Positions 8,501 through 13,601 of a stretch of 33,901 nucleotides of DNA are shown here, in pieces. Positions within the stretch are counted from its first letter, which is position 1. Each line of letters opens with the position of its first letter. A program made the position numbers and the translations under genes. The DNA comes from Candidatus Eiseniibacteriota bacterium. GTDB lineage: Bacteria; Eisenbacteria; RBG-16-71-46. The notes beneath the pieces were generated by a model. The model was not told the origin of the DNA and ran no database searches. It saw only the letters and a program-made list of their open reading frames with translations. The stretch spans positions 1 through 33,901 of the forward strand of contig JANYBS010000039.1 of the NCBI GenBank assembly GCA_025360715.1, in the 5' to 3' direction.

Positions 8501-10258
8501 ACCGACCGGGTCTCGTACTACAACGACGAGAACCTGACACCGCTCACCAAGTACTACTACGAGGTCTCCGCCGTCGATTCGTCCGGTAACGAGTCGCTGC
8601 TGTCGTCGCCGGCGAACGCCAGTACCAACGCGCCGAATCACTCGATCTTCCCGATCCCGATGGGCCGCAACACGCCGTCGTCGGTCGCGCTCGAGTACAT
8701 CTACAGCGCGCAGCAGATGGACATCGTCGCGGGCTCCGATGTGCTCTACCTGTTGCACGCCGACGGCTCGGCGCCGGTCGATGCCGACGGCTCGGGTGCC
8801 ACGCAGGGCGACTTCACGACGCGGGGCAGCTACTACGCCGCGGGTCCGTCGGTCGCGAACCTGGACGGCACCGGCTGGTCGATCATCGCGCCGGCGTGGG
8901 ATTCTTCCGGCGTCTACGTGTTCGACAAGGCTGGTCAGGTGCGCCCGGGCTTCCCGGTCGTGGGCCCGGCGGGCGGTATCTGGTCTTCGGTCGCCTGCGG
9001 TGACGTCGACGGCGACGGCAAGCTCGAGATGTTCTGGGGCTCGAATGACCGCCAGTTCTACGGCGTGCGTTCCAACGGTACCGAGATCATCGACGGCGAT
9101 GCGAACCCGAGTACGAAGGGCGTCTTCAAGCTCCTCGGCCAGCAGTACAACTACGGCACTCCGGCGGTCGCCGACATCGATGGCGACGGCAAGTGCGAGA
9201 TCCTCATGGGCGGTTTCGACGGCACGCTCTACGCTTGGAAGGGAAATGGCGCGAACGTGCCCGGATTCCCGATCTTCCTCGGCGGCAACATCACGTCGTC
9301 GGTCGCAGTCGCGTATCTCGACGGACCCGGCGACACGGTGCCCGAGATCATCTGCACGAGCTCGAACGACTCCATGTACGTTTTCGAGCCTAATGGCTCG
9401 CGCCGCCCCGGCTTTCCGATCTGGCTGCGGATGGATGGCGTGAGCAAGACGCCGTCGGTCGCGATCGCGGACATGAACGGCGACGGTTTCAACGACATCG
9501 TGCAGTGCTGCACGAACGGCGGCATCTACGTCGTCAATCGTGACGGCACGTTGGTCTTCCCGTGGGCAAACATCCGCTACAGCACGCTCACGAGTGGCGC
9601 GTCGGAGAGCAGTCCGGTCGTGGCCGACATCAATGGAGACGGCCGTCCCGACATCATCATCGGCGACGAGAACGCCACGCTCACGGCGATCTCGGGCCTG
9701 ACGGCGACGGTGCTGCCGGGCTTCCCGATCCAGTTGGCTGGCGAGGTCCGCGGTTCCGCGGCCGTGGCCGACATCGACCGCGACGGCAAGACCGAGATCG
9801 TGCTCGCCGACTGGGACAAGAACCTGTACGTGTGGGATTACGACTTCCCGTTCCAGCCCACCGGTACGGCGGCGTGGCCGCAGTTCCACCACGACGCGCG
9901 CCGCACGGGCTTCGCCAGCGCCCCGAATTTCGTGGGTGTCGATGAGACCGACCCGGGCAACCAGCCGGTCACTGCGCTCGAGTTCGCGGCTCCCTCGCCG
10001 AACCCGTCGCGGACGACGTCGCGGATGTGGTTCGGCATCCCGGCCGGCCTGGCAGGCCAGTCGTACGAGTTCTCGATCTACGATCTGAACGGCCGCCGCG
10101 TGAAGCGCGTCGATACGGGCAGCGCGCGTGCAGGCCGCTTCTCGCTCAAGTGGGACCTGCGTGACGAGTCTGGCCGCAACGTGGAAGGCGGCGTCTACTT
10201 TGCCCGCTTCACCGTGGGCGGCAAGAGCCTCTCGCGCAAGATGGTGGTGCTGCAGTAA
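5537..10258 (+). CDS. secreted gingipain-type (C25) cysteine peptidase with FN3, FG-GAP/VCBS-like repeats and FlgD-like C-terminal domain
   Basis: A large exported protease, 1573 residues, from ATG 5537 with GGGAGA about 9 nt upstream. Seen in order: an export signal (residues 1-23, AQA before Ser24, though LISC at 14-17 could instead be a lipobox); a propeptide-like region (24-230); the C25 domain (about 235-620) with likely catalytic His484 (HVGHG) and Cys519 (AIDCTSNAID), spaced as in gingipains; a beta-sandwich (about 630-710); two CARDB-like sandwiches each opened by an Asp/Asn-rich loop (GDSNGQLDAGE, GNNNGRPDVNE); an FN3-like module (about 956-1035); five or more repeats with D-x-[DN]-x-D-G cores (about 1154, 1212, 1311, 1363, 1411), probably a calcium-binding propeller; and a FlgD_ig-like tail (about 1480-1573, ending GGVYFARF...KMVVLQ). 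The tail resembles type IX secretion sorting domains. The gene ends at a strong terminator, so it is likely monocistronic. Specificity is unknown. Confidence 0.93.
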   Translation: MLRYRSVAILAAVLISCATAAQASVTLERDFSYDAQRVKLTQKEGYSYVAAKTAMRELAAGRPDLPWLSERVELPQGMEVTSVEVVDVQAEALASGAHLPSAEVPHPGLGPIERSKPDPAYFNSVGFQPAQLVALGAQGDMRGHRYAYLRVAGARWEPTTGTLERISHVKVRITLEPSRTQAVTRERIVREWEDEGLPSGIPTKELGAALASATPLGKGKTAPFRATQVPSVLGSPVAYVIVTNDAMAPAFQQLADWKTQSGVPAVVRTTSFIRQQYPAAADDAERIRLFLRDCYSRWGTKWALLGGDTDVIPARQAFTTFYGGESIATDLYYQCLDGNWNADGDSLYGEGYYDNTDPGDNVDLLPELYVGRAPVLTLSDAQTFVNKTLQYEKTPLGTYEDKWLMFSEVLFPQGWQPGQDTSLDGAELTEDLLPVTDQMPNVHVGRLYENYTDVRWRPGSLPEHKAGILDSLSSGYGLAIHVGHGYRNIMEVGDGSMTNADALGLTNGNKLFNLYAIDCTSNAIDFPCIGEAFILNPNGGAVTNIGSTRFDFPAAGRAYQVEYFRKFVEDSVTAVGELEARQKLPFIAYSSYDGVNRWTQMTLLMLGDPELRMWRGKPRLLSVSAPASVAVSDSQFTVTVTSNSLPVANARVTAYKAGDDFRSVMTNAAGVALVPFRPDSIGSFTLTVTAFNAHPAQQQVTITATAAPLLVETTPVILDNNTGGRVGDSNGQLDAGETVDLIVPVRNNGGATASSVTANLSTTSASVVIATATAAYAAVAPGATVQPTVAFRVSLPAGLADQSEIPFKFDVFDGAGHVYHETFQVTVHAPELRTFSHIESEAGGNNNGRPDVNEVVTYALQLRNQGTGIAHGVTLKLRSPDSLSVITDSTSTFGDIAPGATATGDGVIFKPLSTSAKLQLVVSDNFGVRWTQTLDITSPSFPLWLLGTGAATSIALTWAHNTEPDLMGYWIYRSTAPAGPFLKVNPVPTDRVSYYNDENLTPLTKYYYEVSAVDSSGNESLLSSPANASTNAPNHSIFPIPMGRNTPSSVALEYIYSAQQMDIVAGSDVLYLLHADGSAPVDADGSGATQGDFTTRGSYYAAGPSVANLDGTGWSIIAPAWDSSGVYVFDKAGQVRPGFPVVGPAGGIWSSVACGDVDGDGKLEMFWGSNDRQFYGVRSNGTEIIDGDANPSTKGVFKLLGQQYNYGTPAVADIDGDGKCEILMGGFDGTLYAWKGNGANVPGFPIFLGGNITSSVAVAYLDGPGDTVPEIICTSSNDSMYVFEPNGSRRPGFPIWLRMDGVSKTPSVAIADMNGDGFNDIVQCCTNGGIYVVNRDGTLVFPWANIRYSTLTSGASESSPVVADINGDGRPDIIIGDENATLTAISGLTATVLPGFPIQLAGEVRGSAAVADIDRDGKTEIVLADWDKNLYVWDYDFPFQPTGTAAWPQFHHDARRTGFASAPNFVGVDETDPGNQPVTALEFAAPSPNPSRTTSRMWFGIPAGLAGQSYEFSIYDLNGRRVKRVDTGSARAGRFSLKWDLRDESGRNVEGGVYFARFTVGGKSLSRKMVVLQ

Positions 10259-10289
10259 CGCGCCATCGCCGATTGTGACCTTCAGCGAA

Positions 10290-10319
10290 ACGGGCCCTCT
10301 GCGCGAGGGCCCGTCTCGT
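10290..10319 (+). terminator. Rho-independent terminator after the C25 peptidase gene
   Basis: A perfect 10-bp stem, ACGGGCCCTC (10290-10299) with GAGGGCCCGT (10305-10314), has a 5-nt loop and is followed by CTCGTTTT. It starts 31 nt after the stop codon. Confidence 0.9.
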
Positions 10320-10339
10320 TTTAGTCGCGCGCGTACTGC

Positions 10340-10368
10340 TTGCTCCGGCCTGCGGGCGTGGTTACTGT
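10340..10368 (+). promoter_or_regulatory. possible gltX promoter
   Basis: TTGCTC (10340-10345) and TACTGT (10363-10368) are exactly 17 nt apart, just after the terminator and 45 nt before the gltX ATG. Each box matches the sigma70 consensus only in part. The position and spacing are the main support. Confidence 0.35.
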
Positions 10369-10413
10369 CGCGCGCCCACGACAGAACCCGCCGCTTCGAT
10401 CGGAGTGCCCTGC

Positions 10414-11880
10414 ATGAGTGTCCGAGTCCGATTCGCCCCGAGCCCGACCGGCTTCCTGCATGTCGGTGGCGCTCGCACGGCGCTCTACAACTATCTCTTC
10501 GCACGCGCCCAGGGCGGCGTGTTCGTGCTGCGCATCGAGGACACCGATGCCGAGCGCTCCACGGATGCTTCAGCGAATGCGATCCTGGAGGGCATGCGTT
10601 GGCTGGGTCTGACATGGGACGAAGGCCCCGGCGTGGGCGGGCCACACGGGCCGTACTTCCAGTCGCAGCGGCGCGCGCTCTACAACAAGGCCGCCGCCGA
10701 CCTGCGTGCACGGGACACGGCGTATCCGTGCTTCTGCACGGCGGAGGAGCTCGAGCAGCGGCGCGCGGCCCAGGCGCAACGCGGCGAGGCGCCACGCTAC
10801 GATGGCCAATGCCGGCATCTGACGGCGCAAGTGCGGGCGGATCGCGAGGCCGCCGGCACGCCATTCGCGCTGCGCTTCGCGCTGCCGGGAGCGGGGGAGA
10901 TCGCGTGGGATGACGTCGTGCGCGGCCGCATCGTGTTCCAGAACGAGGTGCTCGACGACTTCGTCCTTGTGCGCTCCGATGGCCTGCCCACCTACAACTT
11001 CGCGTGCGTCGTCGATGACCTCGACATGCGCATCACGCACGTGTTGCGCGGCGACGATCACATCTCGAACACGCCGCGGCAGCTGCTGATCTACGCTGCA
11101 CTGGGCAGCGAGCCGCCGGTGTTCGCGCACGCGTCGATGATCCTGGGGCCCGATGGCAAGCGATTGAGCAAGCGCCACGGCGCGACATCGGTAGAGGCCT
11201 TCGGTGACCTCGGCATCCTGCCCGAGGGCATGGCTAACTTCCTGGCGCTGCTCGGCTGGGCTTACGACGGCAAGCAGGAGCTCTTCTCGCTGGGCGAACT
11301 CGAGCGCATCTTCGACATCGCGCGCATCGTGCCGAGCCCCGCGGTATTCAACACCGAGAAGCTCGAGTGGATGAACGCCCAGCATTTCAAGGCGCTCGCT
11401 CTCGAGGAGCGCGAGCGACGCGTGGTGGCGTTCCTTGCGCAGCGCGGTCACGACCTGTCCGCGCGCACGAGCGCGTGGATCTCGGTGTTCGTCCGTGCGC
11501 TCGGGGACCGCATCAAGACGCTCGTCGATGCCGAGACCTATGGCGCGTTCGCGCTGCACGAAGAGGTGGTGTTCGACGCCGAAGCCTGGGCCGACGTGTT
11601 GGCCAAAGATGAAGCGGGACCGCGCCTGGAGCGCTTGGCCCAGGTACTGGCGGCGCTGCCGGTGGCGGGCTTGGGCGAACTCGAGATCGCGACGCGCGGA
11701 CTCGCCGCGGAGGTCGGCATCAAGCCCGGTGAGCTCATGGGCCTGGCGCGCGTGGCGCTCACCGGCCGCAAAGTGGCGCCCGGGATCTTCGAGGTGATGT
11801 GGTTGCTGGGGCCGCAACGCACGCTGGCGCGGCTGCGCAGCGCCGCGGCGCGATGGGCGTTGGAGCGCGCGAGCGCTTGA
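10414..11880 (+). CDS. gltX: glutamate--tRNA ligase (class I)
   Basis: Charges tRNA-Glu (and, in organisms lacking GlnRS, also tRNA-Gln) with glutamate in the cytoplasm. Seen: the ATG at 10414 has GGAG 8 nt upstream; an in-frame GTG at 10405 overlaps that site and is less likely. The N-terminus RFAPSPTGFLHVGG carries the HIGH-type motif (H16-V-G-G). KRLSKR at 249-254 is the KMSKS-type motif. A zinc site like that of the E. coli enzyme is complete: C106-x-C108-x24-C133-x-H135. The C-terminal anticodon-binding region (about 320-488) includes the usual FNTEKLEWMNAQHF junction. Length 488 is normal. Two tRNA genes, Gln and Glu, follow directly. Whether it is discriminating or non-discriminating cannot be decided by eye. 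Confidence 0.97.
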   Translation: MSVRVRFAPSPTGFLHVGGARTALYNYLFARAQGGVFVLRIEDTDAERSTDASANAILEGMRWLGLTWDEGPGVGGPHGPYFQSQRRALYNKAAADLRARDTAYPCFCTAEELEQRRAAQAQRGEAPRYDGQCRHLTAQVRADREAAGTPFALRFALPGAGEIAWDDVVRGRIVFQNEVLDDFVLVRSDGLPTYNFACVVDDLDMRITHVLRGDDHISNTPRQLLIYAALGSEPPVFAHASMILGPDGKRLSKRHGATSVEAFGDLGILPEGMANFLALLGWAYDGKQELFSLGELERIFDIARIVPSPAVFNTEKLEWMNAQHFKALALEERERRVVAFLAQRGHDLSARTSAWISVFVRALGDRIKTLVDAETYGAFALHEEVVFDAEAWADVLAKDEAGPRLERLAQVLAALPVAGLGELEIATRGLAAEVGIKPGELMGLARVALTGRKVAPGIFEVMWLLGPQRTLARLRSAAARWALERASA

Positions 11881-11910
11881 GCGCACGAGCCAGCGGCCCG
11901 GCACGGTGAC

Positions 11911-11939
11911 TTGCGCTCCATCGTACGAGTGGGTAGATT
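11911..11939 (+). promoter_or_regulatory. probable promoter of the tRNA-Gln gene
   Basis: TTGCGC (11911-11916) and TAGATT (11934-11939) are separated by 17 nt. The -10 box ends 13 nt before the mature tRNA 5' end, a usual distance for tRNA promoters, in the gap after gltX. Confidence 0.5.
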
Positions 11940-11952
11940 CCCCGTCCGCGTT

Positions 11953-12026
11953 TGCCCGGTAGTGTAACGGTAGCACGACAGGTTCTGGCCCTGTTAGTCG
12001 AGGTTCGAATCCTTGCCGGGCAGCCA
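11953..12026 (+). tRNA. tRNA-Gln (anticodon CUG), CCA encoded
   Basis: A full cloverleaf is visible. The acceptor is TGCCCGG/CCGGGCA, including a U1-A72 pair. The D arm contains AACGGTA. The anticodon stem ACAGG/CCTGT holds loop TTCTGGC with anticodon CTG. The T arm is CGAGG-TTCGAAT-CCTTG. The discriminator is G, followed by encoded CCA at 12024-12026. U1-A72 is typical of bacterial tRNA-Gln and is known as an element recognised by the amidotransferase GatCAB. Confidence 0.95.
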
Positions 12027-12157
12027 GCTTCTTCCGCTTCAACTGCTCACCTGCTTAAGCGGTCGGTGGGCCGCTGGCCCGCTTCACCCAGGATCCTCCC
12101 GCTTCGTGCCTGCGGGGCGTGCGATCCGCTCGCAGCAGCAACATCCACAAGTTTCGT

Positions 12158-12233
12158 GGCGCTATCGTCTAGGGGTCTAGGACGGATGGTTCTCAGCCAT
12201 CAAACCGGGGTTCGAATCCCCGTAGCGCTACCA
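12158..12233 (+). tRNA. tRNA-Glu (anticodon CUC), CCA encoded
   Basis: The cloverleaf has acceptor GGCGCTA/TAGCGCT (pair 1-72 is G-U), anticodon stem GATGG/CCATC with loop TTCTCAG (anticodon CTC), and T arm CGGGG-TTCGAAT-CCCCG. The discriminator is A, with encoded CCA at 12231-12233. It follows tRNA-Gln by about 130 nt with no obvious promoter of its own, so it may share that transcript. Confidence 0.95.
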
Positions 12234-12246
12234 CTTCGCAGGAACG

Positions 12247-12279
12247 GACCCGCCCGAGACTCGCTCGCGCGGGTCTTGT
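12247..12279 (+). terminator. probable terminator after tRNA-Glu
   Basis: GACCCGC (12247-12253) pairs with GCGGGTC (12269-12275), a 7-bp stem with a 15-nt loop, followed by the modestly T-rich TTGT. It lies 14 nt after the tRNA CCA. The poor T tract lowers certainty. Confidence 0.5.
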
Positions 12280-12351
12280 CATGACAGGCCGGTGGCGCTT
12301 CGAGTCGTGCTGCCGCAACGAGGTGGTCCCGATGGCCAGAGGTGCGCACCG

Positions 12352-13245
12352 ATGACGTTGCCCCGTACGATCGCCGTCACCGGCGCGCTGGGCTTTGTCG
12401 CCTCGCACCTGCTGCCGCGCATCGAGGCGCTGGGCGCCACGCCCTTGCTGGTCGTGCGTCCCGGCCGTGAAGCCGACGCTGCGCGCGCGTATCCCGGGCG
12501 CGAGATCCGCACCGGCGGTCTCTCGCAGCCCACCACGCTCGCGCAGACCTTCGAGGGTGCGCATGCCATGGTCCATCTGGCCGGCATGTCGCTCGCGCCG
12601 GACTTCCTGCCCGCCGCGATCGCCGCCGGTGTGACCAGCGGCGTGTTCGTGAGCTCGGCCGGTGTGCACACCAAGCTCGTGAGCCCGGCCGCCGAGGCCA
12701 AGCGCAGTGGCGAACGCGCGGTCTGGGATTCGCCGATGACGGGAGTGGTGCTGCGACCGAGCATGATCTACGGCACGCCGCGCGACCGGAACCTGGTCCG
12801 GCTCCTGACGTGGATCGAACGCTGGCGCTTCGTGCCCGCGCCGCTGGGCGGCATCACGCTGCAGCAACCGGTGCACGTCGACGACCTCGTGCAGGCCATC
12901 CTCGCCAGCCTTGCGCGGATCGCCAACGGCGAACCGATCGAGCGAGAGTACGACGTCGGCGGCCCCGAGGCGATCTCGCTTGCCGAGATGGTCCGCCAGT
13001 GCGGGGCCGCGCTCGGCGTGAGCGCCGGCATCCTGCCGCTTCCGCTGGCGCCGGCGCATGGTGCCGCCATGCTGGCGCGGCGGCTGAAGCTGCCGTTCCC
13101 GGTGCGACCGGAGCAGGTCCTGCGGCTGACGGAGTCCAAGGCGGTGGACATCGGCCCCGCGCGCCGCGACCTGGGCTTCGCGCCACGGCCCTTCGCCGAG
13201 GGGATCGCCGCCGAGGTGCAGGCGATGCGGCACGAGAGCCGTTAG
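12352..13245 (+). CDS. NAD(P)-dependent epimerase/atypical SDR family protein (NDUFA9-like)
   Basis: A Rossmann-fold protein of the extended/atypical short-chain dehydrogenase group, 297 residues. The ATG at 12352 has AGAGGTG upstream; an in-frame GTG at 12292 overlaps the tRNA region and is less likely. Seen: nucleotide-binding VTGALGFVASHL (G11-x-x-G14-F15), then MVHLAGM, a VSSAG strand, LRPSMIYG, and a C-terminal substrate domain. The Tyr of the catalytic YxxxK is missing: the aligned stretch reads AAEAK, keeping only Lys. Such loss is seen in atypical SDRs of the NDUFA9/YbjT kind, which may bind NAD(P) without classical catalysis. It sits between the tRNA pair and the exopolysaccharide operon and is probably a separate unit. 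Substrate unknown; a sugar-nucleotide role is not supported by motifs. Confidence 0.85.
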   Translation: MTLPRTIAVTGALGFVASHLLPRIEALGATPLLVVRPGREADAARAYPGREIRTGGLSQPTTLAQTFEGAHAMVHLAGMSLAPDFLPAAIAAGVTSGVFVSSAGVHTKLVSPAAEAKRSGERAVWDSPMTGVVLRPSMIYGTPRDRNLVRLLTWIERWRFVPAPLGGITLQQPVHVDDLVQAILASLARIANGEPIEREYDVGGPEAISLAEMVRQCGAALGVSAGILPLPLAPAHGAAMLARRLKLPFPVRPEQVLRLTESKAVDIGPARRDLGFAPRPFAEGIAAEVQAMRHESR

Positions 13246-13288
13246 CAGCGGAGATTCCGCTCGCCGGCGCCGCAGGCGGCGGGAGAGC

Positions 13289-13323
13289 GCCGCAAGGCTT
13301 TGCAAAGCGCTTGCATGAGCGGC
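13289..13323. promoter_or_regulatory. compound inverted repeat just upstream of the operon promoter
   Basis: The core GCTTTGCAAAGC (13297-13308) is a perfect 12-bp palindrome. It is enclosed by GCAAG (13292-13296) and CTTGC (13310-13314), with a further GCCGC/GCGGC pair at the outside. It starts 44 nt after the SDR stop and ends 24 nt before the -35 box. It lacks a T tract, so it may be an operator for a dimeric regulator, or a transcript-end hairpin for the upstream gene. Confidence 0.45.
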
Positions 13324-13347
13324 CCTAAACCCTTTGCGGCCCGCCAG

Positions 13348-13376
13348 TTGACCCATCTCTACCATGTGCCTATCAT
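13348..13376 (+). promoter_or_regulatory. likely main promoter of the exopolysaccharide operon
   Basis: TTGACC (-35, 13348-13353) and TATCAT (-10, 13371-13376) have the ideal 17-nt spacing. They match the sigma70 consensus at 5 of 6 and 4-5 of 6 positions. This would place the transcript start near 13383 and leave a leader of about 220 nt before the first start codon. Confidence 0.55.
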
Positions 13377-13454
13377 CGCGGTTCCTAAGAGCCGGGACCC
13401 CGCTTGCTCCGACGGTTCGATCGATCCTGCGGAAAGCCGGTAGGCCGATGCGCA

Positions 13455-13540
13455 CGCCCGTTCCCCCATGTCCAGGCGCCGCACCGACGGGTGCCCCGGG
13501 TCACACTGGCCGCCGCATTGGCGTTGGGTGTGAACCGGGG
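13455..13540 (+). promoter_or_regulatory. structured 5' leader with two abutting hairpins
   Basis: Hairpin A pairs CGCCCGT (13455-13461) with ACGGGTG (13487-13493). Hairpin B begins at the next base: CCCCGG (13494-13499) with CCGGGG (13535-13540), then a 2x2 internal loop, CACAC (13502-13506) with GTGTG (13528-13532), then CGCC/GGCG around GCATT. The two stems could stack end to end. There is no T tract, so it is not a simple terminator. It may be a regulatory leader RNA; it matches no riboswitch I can name. Confidence 0.35.
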
Positions 13541-13601
13541 GTCACTTTCAGGGCCCGGATGGCCGATTGCTATGGTCTGGGGCACCTGAAGGTCAGGGCT
13601 C

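Larger units (their letters stand above)
13246..13601. other. 356-bp regulatory gap before the exopolysaccharide operon
   Basis: No convincing gene is seen here. It holds a GC hairpin (CGCCG at 13268-13272 with CGGCG at 13277-13281), a compound dyad (13289-13323), a promoter (13348-13376) and a leader with two adjacent hairpins (13455-13540). A short open frame at 13364-13636 has no ribosome site or recognisable content and runs into the next gene. Confidence 0.6.

Noticed and set aside
6947-10864. 1305-codon antisense open frame opposite the C25 peptidase and part of gltX
   Set aside because: Its composition is Arg/Asp/Ala/Val rich without recognisable domains, it crosses a strong terminator and the gltX start, and the plus strand holds clear domain-bearing genes. 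It is a by-product of GC-rich codon use.
13427-13455. Possible cyclic-di-GMP-I riboswitch core (GGAAAGCC followed by GGCC)
   Set aside because: The partner segments (an upstream AAACC element and a downstream GGGUUGCC element) are not found, so the resemblance is too short to call.
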